DNA of 64,000 bases from an uncultured Ruminococcus sp. GTDB taxonomy: Bacteria > Bacillota > Clostridia > Oscillospirales > Ruminococcaceae. The position numbers were made by a program, and so were the translations under genes. Below the pieces are notes generated by a model that was not told where the DNA came from, made no database searches, and saw only the letters and a program-made list of their open reading frames with translations. Below are positions 8,494-16,189 of the stretch, piece by piece; position 1 is the stretch's first letter; every line of letters starts with the position of its first letter. Location of the stretch: the NCBI GenBank assembly GCA_937910385.1, contig CALEPT010000188.1:8000-71999 (forward strand), given 5' to 3'.

Positions 8494-10632
8494 ATGGAAT
8501 ATCTCGAAAACCGGGAGCTTTCATGGCTTAAATTCAACAAAAGAGTGCTTGACGAGGCGGTCGATCCGAATAATCCTCTGCTCGAAAGGCTTTCATTTTC
8601 CGCGATATATCAGAGTAATCTGGACGAATTCTTTATGGTGCGCGTTGGTTCGCTGACAGACGACGCTAAAAATGATAAAAAGAAAAAAGATAACAAGACC
8701 GGAATGAACGCTGCACAGCAGCTCGATGCTATATTCACTGCAGTCCGCCGGCTGCAGCCTTCTGTCGAGGAGGCTTATCACAAGACCATGTCAGAGCTTG
8801 CCGGATACGGTTTTGAACACGTAAGCTTTGAGACCGCCGCAAAGGACGAGCTCAGCTTCCTTGAGCTCTATTTCAAACGTGAGATAAAGCCCTTTATTTC
8901 GGGCATTGTAATAAATGATTCACTGCCGTTTCCGTTCCTCAAGAACAAGGAGATATACGTCGCAGTTCAGCTCAGCTCAAAAAGAGAGACTTCGATAGGT
9001 ATAATCCCTGTTCATCACGACGGAAGCGAGCGTATCATACCGCTCGGAAACGACGGTAAACGATTTATACTTGAAGAGGAGGTCGTTCTCCATTTCGCTC
9101 ACCTTATGTTCAAGAGCTATAATGTCCTTGACCGAGCTCTGATAAGGGTCACCCGCAGCGCCGACATCATGGTCTCGGGCAAGGGTGCGGACTTCCGCGA
9201 GAGAATGGAGGAGCTGGTCGCAAAGCGCACTAAGCTATCGCCCGTCCGCCTCGAGATATCTGACGATTTCAGCCGAGAAGCACTTGACTTTATCTGTAAG
9301 AAGCTGAAGATCAAGAACGTGCGTGTATTCACATCGAGGATACCGCTTGATCTTTCGTACCTCTATTCGCTTCAGGACCTCGACGATAACAAGAAGCTGC
9401 ACTATCAGCCGCGCTCACCGAGAAAATCTGCGGCGCTTTCCGAGACAAGACCGATCTTCCCGCAGATAAAGGCGAAGGATCTGCTTCTGAGCTATCCGTT
9501 CGAGTCGATGAATCTGACGTTCATAAGGTTCTTGCAGGAGGCGGCTAACGATCCGAAGGTCACGTCCATAAAGATAACGCTTTACCGCCTTGCAAAGAGC
9601 AGCAAGGTCATCGACGCTCTCTGTACTGCCGCCGAGCAGGGCAAGGATGTTCTCGTTATGATAGAGCTCCGTGCGCGTTTCGACGAGGAGAATAATATCG
9701 AGTGGTCGAAGCATTTGCAGAAGGCAGGAGTTAAGGTGATCTACGGTCTGAAGGACTTCAAGGCTCATTCAAAGCTTCTGCTCGTTACGAGGAAAGCTCA
9801 GGGCGGCGGATTCGACTACGTAACGCAGATAGGTACGGGAAATTATAACGAAAAGACCTCAGCGATATATACCGATCTCATGCTTTTGACTTCGGACAGA
9901 GAAATTGCTGCGGACGCGGAAAATGTATTTAAATGTCTCCAGAACAGGACGTTCGTGGAGAACACGAACAAGCTCCTCGTTGCTCCGCTTTGCCTGCGGG
10001 ACCCCGTGATCGAAATGATGGATCAGCAGATAGAGCTCGCTAAAAACGGTGGGGAGGGCTATATCGCCGCAAAGGTCAACTCTCTCAGCGATATGACGAT
10101 AATAGGCAAGCTGATCGAGGCTTCTCAGGCAGGCGTAAAAATAGAGCTTGTCGTGAGAGGTATCTGCTGTATTATTGCAGGAGTTGAAGGCTATACCGAA
10201 AATATCACAGTGCGCAGTATTGTGGGGCGATTCCTTGAACACAGCCGCATCTTCATTTTCGGAAAGGACGGCAAGGAACAGAGAATATACATAGGCTCGG
10301 CGGACTATATGTCGAGGAACACCGTGCGCAGGGTCGAGGTTGCTGCTCCGGTGGAGGACGAGCGCCTCAAAAAGCGTATACGCGACATTTTCCGCACTCT
10401 TATGAAGGATAACACCAAGGCTCGTATAATGCAGAGTGACGGTACATATATCCAGGCTGTTCCGGCAGACGAAGAGGAGCCTCTTTGTGCTCAAGAGTTC
10501 CTTTACGATCAGGCATACAAACGCCTTGATGACAAAAAAGAGCGTCAGGAGCGTCTGCGTCAGAATCGTGAAAAGGGAGCTGCTGCCAAAAAAACTCCCG
10601 CAAAGCGCGGCAGAAAGAAGAAAACCTCGTAA
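8494..10632 (+). CDS. ppk1: Polyphosphate kinase 1
   Basis: 712-residue enzyme that makes polyphosphate from ATP. The start MEYLENRELSWLKFNKRVL is the canonical PPK1 N-terminus and follows a CAGGAGA site; the frame is open further upstream but precedes the promoter. Two phospholipase-D-like halves carry the expected histidines in FKAHSKLLLV (phosphorylated in E. coli PPK) and in FLEHSRIFIF. The last 60 residues are a basic, repetitive tail (KERQERLRQNREKGAAAKK). It appears monocistronic, with no ppx nearby. Confidence 0.96.
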   Translation: MEYLENRELSWLKFNKRVLDEAVDPNNPLLERLSFSAIYQSNLDEFFMVRVGSLTDDAKNDKKKKDNKTGMNAAQQLDAIFTAVRRLQPSVEEAYHKTMSELAGYGFEHVSFETAAKDELSFLELYFKREIKPFISGIVINDSLPFPFLKNKEIYVAVQLSSKRETSIGIIPVHHDGSERIIPLGNDGKRFILEEEVVLHFAHLMFKSYNVLDRALIRVTRSADIMVSGKGADFRERMEELVAKRTKLSPVRLEISDDFSREALDFICKKLKIKNVRVFTSRIPLDLSYLYSLQDLDDNKKLHYQPRSPRKSAALSETRPIFPQIKAKDLLLSYPFESMNLTFIRFLQEAANDPKVTSIKITLYRLAKSSKVIDALCTAAEQGKDVLVMIELRARFDEENNIEWSKHLQKAGVKVIYGLKDFKAHSKLLLVTRKAQGGGFDYVTQIGTGNYNEKTSAIYTDLMLLTSDREIAADAENVFKCLQNRTFVENTNKLLVAPLCLRDPVIEMMDQQIELAKNGGEGYIAAKVNSLSDMTIIGKLIEASQAGVKIELVVRGICCIIAGVEGYTENITVRSIVGRFLEHSRIFIFGKDGKEQRIYIGSADYMSRNTVRRVEVAAPVEDERLKKRIRDIFRTLMKDNTKARIMQSDGTYIQAVPADEEEPLCAQEFLYDQAYKRLDDKKERQERLRQNREKGAAAKKTPAKRGRKKKTS

Positions 10633-10660
10633 TTTTTGCTGTAAACATTGATCTTTTGGT

Positions 10661-10756
10661 GATTATATGTTATAAGTGCGAGGCTCGCGCCGATGATAAA
10701 AAAATCGGAAATATCACTCCGCGCCCGTTGCTTTTTTCACAATTATATGTTATAAT
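10661..10756 (+). repeat. R2 promoter-bearing repeat upstream of pssA
   Basis: Begins with ATTATATGTTATAAGTGCGA, passes through GAGGCTCGCGC, GGAAATATCACTCCGCGCCC, and ends ACAATTATATGTTATAAT. Near-identical units lie at 24292-24461 and a degenerate one at 53910-53983. The last 29 bases are a promoter. Confidence 0.8.
10728..10756 (+). promoter_or_regulatory. Promoter of pssA within repeat R2
   Basis: TTGCTT (10728-10733), 17-base spacer ending ATGT (extended -10), TATAAT (10751-10756). Confidence 0.75.
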
Positions 10757-10853
10757 ATTAAATATTGATTTGTGACGGTAGGTCATAAAATAATCATTGC
10801 TGCCGTTTCTTCGCACTCGGCGGAGAATATGAATACATTCAGAGGTCTTTATA

Positions 10854-11498
10854 ATGATAGGTTACTATAACTATACGGTTATTCTTACATATATCAGCCT
10901 GCTGTCGTCGGTCACGGGAATGTTTTTCGCCGTCGGCTTCGGCGGTATGCAGTCTCACCCCGAATATGCGATAATCTGCCTCATGGTCTCGGGGCTGTGC
11001 GATATGTTTGACGGCAAGGTCGCGCGTACAAAAAAAGACCGAACTGAAAGCGAGAAAAAATTCGGTATACAGATAGATTCGCTTTGCGATATCGTCTGTT
11101 TCGGAGTGCTTCCTTCGATCATAGGATATTCCGTCGGCATGACCGACTGGTGCGACCTGCCGATACTTTTGCTGTTCCCGCTGTGCGCCGTCATAAGGCT
11201 GGCATACTTCAACGTTGCCGAGGAAGAACGTCAGAAAAAAACTGAAGACGCCCGAAAGGTATATGAAGGACTTCCTGTGACGAGTGTCGCGCTCATTCTG
11301 CCGCTTATATACAGCTTTCACAAGGATATCGGCAGAGACTGCTTTCCCGCAGTATACGGAGGAGCACTGCTGCTCATAGCTATTGCCTTTATTACTCGCT
11401 TCAAGATCAAAAAACCAAGCATGAGGACAATGCTGATCTTTATCGGAATAGGCGTTGTGGAGCTCATTTGGATGCTTTACAAGACGAATACAAGATAA
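10854..11498 (+). CDS. pssA: CDP-diacylglycerol--serine O-phosphatidyltransferase-like membrane enzyme
   Basis: 214-residue CDP-alcohol phosphatidyltransferase with about six membrane helices. The signature DMFDGKVAR then FGIQIDSLCD gives the D-G-x2-A-R ... G-x3-D-x3-D metal and substrate site, with 12 residues between AR and G instead of the usual eight or so. The wording FGIQIDSLCDIVCFGVLPS is typical of PssA, which makes phosphatidylserine. Monocistronic, with its own promoter and a shared terminator downstream. Confidence 0.87.
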   Translation: MIGYYNYTVILTYISLLSSVTGMFFAVGFGGMQSHPEYAIICLMVSGLCDMFDGKVARTKKDRTESEKKFGIQIDSLCDIVCFGVLPSIIGYSVGMTDWCDLPILLLFPLCAVIRLAYFNVAEEERQKKTEDARKVYEGLPVTSVALILPLIYSFHKDIGRDCFPAVYGGALLLIAIAFITRFKIKKPSMRTMLIFIGIGVVELIWMLYKTNTR

Positions 11499-11499
11499 C

Positions 11500-11527
11500 A
11501 AAAAGGACTGCCGCGGCAGTCCTTTTT
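11500..11527. terminator. Bidirectional terminator between pssA and flavin reductase gene
   Basis: Perfect palindrome AAAAAGGACTGCC / GGCAGTCCTTTTT, giving a U-tract on both strands between two convergent genes. Confidence 0.9.
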
Positions 11528-11532
11528 GTTTA

Positions 11533-12042
11533 TTATTCTTTTACATATACAGCATTGATCTCTGCGATATATGCTCTATGATAGGGCTCGGAGGAATAAT
11601 ACTGCTGGGGTATGCCGTCATCGGTCAGAAATCCGCTTTCCTGAATATCATAGCTGTAGAGCTTTTGGCAGACAAAAACCATGTCTGCCTCACTGAAGGT
11701 CACGCTGCCGTCGAGCTCTGACGGAGTAAGACCGGTCTCTGATGCCTTATCGCAGTCTCTGCCCGAGTGCGAGCCGCAGAACGCGAGTGCACTCCTGAAC
11801 TGTTCGGAGAAAAATGAAACTGTGAAGCTTTCTCCGTTTTCGATGAACTCATAGGTGTAGCGATTGGGACGTATGTAGCAGGTGAAAACGTTTTTGTTCC
11901 ACAGTACGCCGAGCTGTCCCCACGAGGCGGTCATAGTGTTGTAGCTGTCAATGCTTCCGCCGGTGATGAGAGTCCATTCCTTGCCTATTTTTGTGAATGG
12001 GTCCAGCGAGAGCTCGCTGATGTCGATCTTTTTAAATGCCAT
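11533..12042 (-). CDS. Flavin reductase-like domain protein
   Basis: 169-residue FMN-binding split-barrel protein. WTLITGGSIDSYNTMTASWGQLGVLWNKNVFTCYIRPNRYT is typical of the flavin reductase-like fold, in which the N-terminal barrel binds FMN and many anaerobe members bind flavin without a known partner. AGGAGG precedes the ATG. Stands alone between the terminator and repeat remnants. Confidence 0.85.
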   Translation of the reverse strand: MAFKKIDISELSLDPFTKIGKEWTLITGGSIDSYNTMTASWGQLGVLWNKNVFTCYIRPNRYTYEFIENGESFTVSFFSEQFRSALAFCGSHSGRDCDKASETGLTPSELDGSVTFSEADMVFVCQKLYSYDIQESGFLTDDGIPQQYYSSEPYHRAYIAEINAVYVKE

Positions 12043-12132
12043 GATAATTCCTCCTGTTATTTATTGTAGGGCGCACAATAGCGTCCACATTGGATCAATT
12101 ATAACCACACGCTCAATCGCAAGCTCTCTAAT

Positions 12133-12214
12133 GAGCGGACACACGGATCCACCTCTGCAGTGCTCTGCCGCACAAAATACGCGAACCATTCAGGCGGACA
12201 ACAGAGCCCCTATA
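12133..12214. repeat. R3-related repeat remnants
   Basis: Segments 12133-12160 (GCGGACACACGGATCCACCT) and 12181-12214 (GGCGGACAACAGAGCCCCTA) resemble the right arm of the 5644-5718 hairpin. They fill the gap between the flavin reductase gene and spo0A; the element looks decayed. Confidence 0.5.
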
Positions 12215-12259
12215 CGCTCCCGGTCTCTAACCTCTAACTTCTGACGACTAACCTCCGGA

Positions 12260-13015
12260 TCATACCCTGCGGAGTGCAGCCTTGTAGCGCAGGCGGAGCT
12301 TATCGGTTATCAGAGCGATAAATTCGGAATTTGTGGGCTTGCCCTTGCCCGTATCGACCGTGTAGCCGAAGAATGAGTTGAGCGTATCAACATTGCCGCG
12401 GTCCCACGCTATTTCGATAGCGTGGCGGATAGCACGTTCCACGCGCGACGAGGTCGTATCGTAGAGGCTTGCCACGGTGGGATAGAGAAGCTTTGTTACA
12501 CTGTCGAGGAGCTTTTTGTCCTCAATGGAATACAGTATCGCCGTGCGCAGATAGTGATATCCCTTGATATGCGCGGGGACTCCGAGCTGGTGGATTATAT
12601 CGGTAACGACTACCTCCATATCGTCGCTGAGGCTGTTTGCTCTGTCGCCAAGTGCTGAATTTATCGCACTGCAAAGGTCGTCGGCGTCATAGGGCTTCAG
12701 CAGGAATTTTGAAGCTCCGTTATCCATGACCTGTCTCTCGATGAATTCGTTATCGTATGCAGATGTTACGATAAATACGGGGAATTTTACACCGAGTTCC
12801 TTTACGCCCTTCATAACAGAGATAACGTCGCCGTTTTGTGAAGTGATATCGAGAACGGCTACATCGGGCGGATCCTTTTTTATTGAATCGAGGATAACGC
12901 CGCAGTCTTTGCGTCTTGTATAAGCATACATTCCTCGTTCTCTGAGCTTGTTTGCAATGCTTACACCTGTTTCGGCAGAATCGTCACCAATAAGTACCTT
13001 TATTTTGTTATTCAT
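12260..13015 (-). CDS. spo0A: Stage 0 sporulation protein A, response regulator
   Basis: 251-residue master regulator. The receiver domain holds the acidic pair (11-12), phospho-acceptor Asp56 in DVAVLDITS and the lysine of FLLKPYDADDL. The Spo0A-specific DNA-binding domain carries IIHQLGVPAHIKGYHYLRTAI and the recognition helix wording SRVERAIRHAIEIAWDRGN. AGGAGGT precedes the ATG. Full-length with no visible lesions. Presence alone does not show that the organism sporulates. Promoter at 13046-13075. Confidence 0.96.
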   Translation of the reverse strand: MNNKIKVLIGDDSAETGVSIANKLRERGMYAYTRRKDCGVILDSIKKDPPDVAVLDITSQNGDVISVMKGVKELGVKFPVFIVTSAYDNEFIERQVMDNGASKFLLKPYDADDLCSAINSALGDRANSLSDDMEVVVTDIIHQLGVPAHIKGYHYLRTAILYSIEDKKLLDSVTKLLYPTVASLYDTTSSRVERAIRHAIEIAWDRGNVDTLNSFFGYTVDTGKGKPTNSEFIALITDKLRLRYKAALRRV

Positions 13016-13045
13016 ATTTTATACCTCCTTTTGTTCTGCATATTT

Positions 13046-13075
13046 ATAATATCACAGAAAATACAGGAGGTGCAA
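13046..13075 (-). promoter_or_regulatory. Possible spo0A promoter
   Basis: Minus strand TTGCAC (13070-13075), 18-base spacer ending TGA, TATTAT (13046-13051). Confidence 0.5.
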
Positions 13076-13184
13076 CGGATTATTTTTTGTTTTTTCGCAA
13101 AATAAACACGGGAAATGGATAATTTATGTCGCGCCGGCGGCGAAGCTTGCTTTATGGCGAATGCCGTCGGATACAAAGAGCTGT

Positions 13185-14501
13185 TCAGAAGCGGCTCTTG
13201 CCGCGGTTAAGTATGTCCTCGGCAATGTTCCTGACCTTGGTATTCGGCGGAAAAAGGCGGTCTGCAAGCTTTTCAAGAGCATTCTTCTTTCTGCCCGAAG
13301 CGTATACGGGAGCCAGATCGGGTTCGGTGATCGATTCGACCCACATCGCAAAAAACTGCGGCGGAAGATATTTTCTGAGTGCGTCACGATCAGCGGCGGC
13401 AGCGTGCTTTTCGAGGAATTTCAGCGGCAGCTGACAGCCCTCTGAGCCGTATTTGTCGAGAAGCTCATTAAAAATGCTGTCGTAGAGTGCGATGAAGTCT
13501 TCCGCTCCTGCTGATGAGCTCTTATTTTCCGTTAATGCTTCCTTCAGCGAATAGCTTATATCGGATAGCTTCAGTTCCTGCTTGCAAAGGCTGAGTATTC
13601 CGAGCACAGCGGCTCCGAGCATATAGTCGTCGCTGCAGATATCGCTCTGGGGTGATTTATTCTGCGGAGTGTCAAATGCATAAGCAGCGTAAACTCCAAG
13701 AGCACACCGCAGCTTTAAAAGTGCGGGCGAATCGGAATCATACAGATGCTCATTTTCGATAAATCCGCGCAGTCTGCCGGATTTAACCATAAGTGGGATA
13801 ACAGGCTGCATGAGAACAGCCTTTGCTCCCTTGAGGATAGGGGTTTCCACATCGTATGATACGTCGCTGCCTATGTGCAGCAGGTTTCCTGCGGGGACTT
13901 TCGACTTTTTCAGCGCAGCATCAAAATATGATGTTCTGTCTGAGGCGGGTATGCCCAGTTCGGACGTTATGACAAGTTCATCATAGCTGCTCAGTCCGCA
14001 GTTATCAAGTATATTGACGATAACGTTTCTCGGATAGAAGCTTTCCGAGATCACGATGACTTTCTTCTGATGCTCCTTTGCTGCGAGGAAGAGATTTTTT
14101 CCGCACAGCCGCGGTATCGAAAAGCGCTCGATGAGCTCGCATTCGCGTTTCATGAGCATATCGCGGTATACTGTGCTCACCTTGCTGAGCTTCTGAAATA
14201 TATCATATATAAGGTCGAGCGTGAGACTTTTCTTTGCTCCGAATTTTTTTATGGCAGCGTCCTCAGCAGCGGTGCGCAGCTCGGTGAAGGTCTTCTTTTC
14301 AATGGAAAGCCCGTCAAAATCGTCTTCCATGAGGATAAAAAGGTCGCTTTTGAGAGAAAACGGTGTGATGATGAGAATATCCTCCAGCTTAAAGCTCACC
14401 GCACGGCAGCTGCTGTCAGTCACCTGAGCCATAAGCCTATCTGCAAGCTCAGACTGGGCACGTGAAAGAGGTCTTTTCAGCTGCAATCCTTCGTTTTTCA
14501 T
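13185..14501 (-). CDS. HAD-fold protein with degenerate nucleophile motif
   Basis: 438 residues. The middle resembles the HAD hydrolases found in glycan-synthesis proteins: VIVISESFYP as motif II and LHIGSDVSYDVETPILKGAKAVL as motif IV. Motif I, normally SFDxFDTLL, reads SFKLEDILI, so the nucleophile Asp is Lys38 while Asp41 remains; phosphatase activity is therefore doubtful. The C-terminal 200 residues are helical and unrecognised. Its ATG overlaps the GH26 stop as ATGA, so translation is coupled to the mannanase gene. Confidence 0.7.
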   Translation of the reverse strand: MKNEGLQLKRPLSRAQSELADRLMAQVTDSSCRAVSFKLEDILIITPFSLKSDLFILMEDDFDGLSIEKKTFTELRTAAEDAAIKKFGAKKSLTLDLIYDIFQKLSKVSTVYRDMLMKRECELIERFSIPRLCGKNLFLAAKEHQKKVIVISESFYPRNVIVNILDNCGLSSYDELVITSELGIPASDRTSYFDAALKKSKVPAGNLLHIGSDVSYDVETPILKGAKAVLMQPVIPLMVKSGRLRGFIENEHLYDSDSPALLKLRCALGVYAAYAFDTPQNKSPQSDICSDDYMLGAAVLGILSLCKQELKLSDISYSLKEALTENKSSSAGAEDFIALYDSIFNELLDKYGSEGCQLPLKFLEKHAAAADRDALRKYLPPQFFAMWVESITEPDLAPVYASGRKKNALEKLADRLFPPNTKVRNIAEDILNRGKSRF

Positions 14502-16117
14502 TGACCGTCCCTCATTTCTTTGTATTCATCGAGAGTGAGAGCGCCGTCTGAATTATAAGTTCTCACGAGCGCGTCGCGGCTTGTGAACTCCTCTGAGTAG
14601 CCGCCTTCTTCGTCCTGTATATATTTTCCGTACCACATACCAAAGAACGACCAGACTGCGTTGTCACGGAACGCCGAGTCGATATCGGGGACGCTGCCGC
14701 ATTCACTTATTGCTATCAGCTTGTCGCTTCCGACAAATTTCTGAACGGCGGCAAATTCCTCATAGAATTTACTTCCATAGTCCTTTTCGCCGCTGATGTA
14801 GAGATCGACAGCTGCTATGTCGAAGGTCGAACGATCGACGAGCGAATCCTTGCTCTGACCGTTCCATATCCAGATGAGATTATCGAGCCCGAAGTATGAG
14901 GTCATGCGCGTATAGATCAGCTCCCAGAGCCATTTATAGGCATCAGTCCCGTCCGCACCCCACCAGTACCATTCACCGCAGCCCTCGGGAAGCGGTCGGA
15001 ACATGACCGGTACGCCCTTGTTTTTCAGCGAGGTGAGCTGTCCTGCCATATTGTCGATATCGAGTATCAGGCTGTAACATTCTTCGGAAATATTTCCCTC
15101 GCCGTAAAGTCCGCGTATTTCCTCCTGCGAGAGCATTGCGATGTCGATGTCGGTTACTGCTTTTGCGAGAGAAAAATCGGTTTCATCGGTCTTGATAACG
15201 TTTTTTTCCGAGGGGGACTTCCAGTACCAGTTAACGCATGAAATGCCGCCGTTTCTGTACCATTCTGCGCAGGCATCAACAGCTTTGAAGCTTTCGTCAT
15301 ACTGTCCCCTTGGAACATCAAAGTTGGCAAAGCGGATAACGGGATATTTTCCTGTTGTAAGGTATATCAGGTCGAGCTCGGCGTTGTCGTCTCCGGAGGC
15401 ATACTGACCTGTTATCATGTATTTTCCGTAGTTTTCCGAGAGAAATCGGAGAAGCTCCTTTGCTGCCTCGCCCGAATCCTCATTGACAGGCTCGCCCTCC
15501 GCGTCGTAAGAGAGCTTGCTGAGAGAGGTGTTGTCTGAAAGGTGCAGGTAATCGAGGCAGATATCGCCGTTTTCGGGGCGCAGCTCTATCTCTGAGGCAC
15601 CCTTTACGAGAAAGACCCCGTATATCGTTATAAGTGTGAACTTCCCGTCATCGGCGGTCTCAAAGCTTGTGAGAGCTTCACCGTTAAGAGTAACCGAGCA
15701 GTCCGCTGTCCTGTTTGAAGCAATGCTGAAAGAGATGTCGTAGTGCTGTGTGCTCGGAGCCTCGATGTCGAATATCACTGAGGCGCTTCCGCTCCCGTCA
15801 AACCCGGTAACATAACCTGTTCCGCTGAAATCGTCCACGTCATATTCCTCGTGGACTTCACCCGAAAGACGAGCAAGCTCAGCCTCGTATATGTTTCCGG
15901 TAGCCTGCTTTTCTATCTCAGGGTACGTGACGGGATAATCTGGAAAAGTCTCGTCGGGGATAATTTCGGCGGTTGTCGTTGTGAACTCCGCTGCGGGCTC
16001 TTCTATTATAGGCACAGAAGCCGTTATTCCCGAATTTTTTTCCGAGCTGCACGCTGTCACTGCAAGAGCAGCGGCGGCGGCAGCTGTAACAGCGGCAATT
16101 ATCTTGCGGATATCCAT
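14498..16117 (-). CDS. CBM35-GH26 beta-mannanase-type lipoprotein
   Basis: 539-residue surface glycoside hydrolase. The N-terminus is a lipoprotein signal ending LAVTACSS; an acidic/threonine linker follows; residues about 75-200 match CBM35 (YEAELARLSG, GTGYVTGFDGSGSASVIFDI). The catalytic domain is GH26: acid/base Glu in MFRPLPEGCGEWYWWG and nucleophile Glu in LIAISECGSVPD, hydrolysing beta-1,4-mannan or related glucans. The ATG at 16117 is chosen because GGGAGG stands right before it; a TTG four codons upstream would be inside that site. Lies 72 bases behind GH95 and overlaps the HAD gene. Confidence 0.92.
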   Translation of the reverse strand: MDIRKIIAAVTAAAAAALAVTACSSEKNSGITASVPIIEEPAAEFTTTTAEIIPDETFPDYPVTYPEIEKQATGNIYEAELARLSGEVHEEYDVDDFSGTGYVTGFDGSGSASVIFDIEAPSTQHYDISFSIASNRTADCSVTLNGEALTSFETADDGKFTLITIYGVFLVKGASEIELRPENGDICLDYLHLSDNTSLSKLSYDAEGEPVNEDSGEAAKELLRFLSENYGKYMITGQYASGDDNAELDLIYLTTGKYPVIRFANFDVPRGQYDESFKAVDACAEWYRNGGISCVNWYWKSPSEKNVIKTDETDFSLAKAVTDIDIAMLSQEEIRGLYGEGNISEECYSLILDIDNMAGQLTSLKNKGVPVMFRPLPEGCGEWYWWGADGTDAYKWLWELIYTRMTSYFGLDNLIWIWNGQSKDSLVDRSTFDIAAVDLYISGEKDYGSKFYEEFAAVQKFVGSDKLIAISECGSVPDIDSAFRDNAVWSFFGMWYGKYIQDEEGGYSEEFTSRDALVRTYNSDGALTLDEYKEMRDGQ

Positions 16118-16189
16118 TTTACCTCCCAATAAGGTGTTGGTTTTTAGGTATCAGATGTTATAACCATGATCTTGTAACACCGAAACTTT

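Noticed and set aside
12043..12259. Small gene between flavin reductase and spo0A
   Set aside because: Short frames only, lying over R3-type repeat remnants, with no ribosome-binding site.
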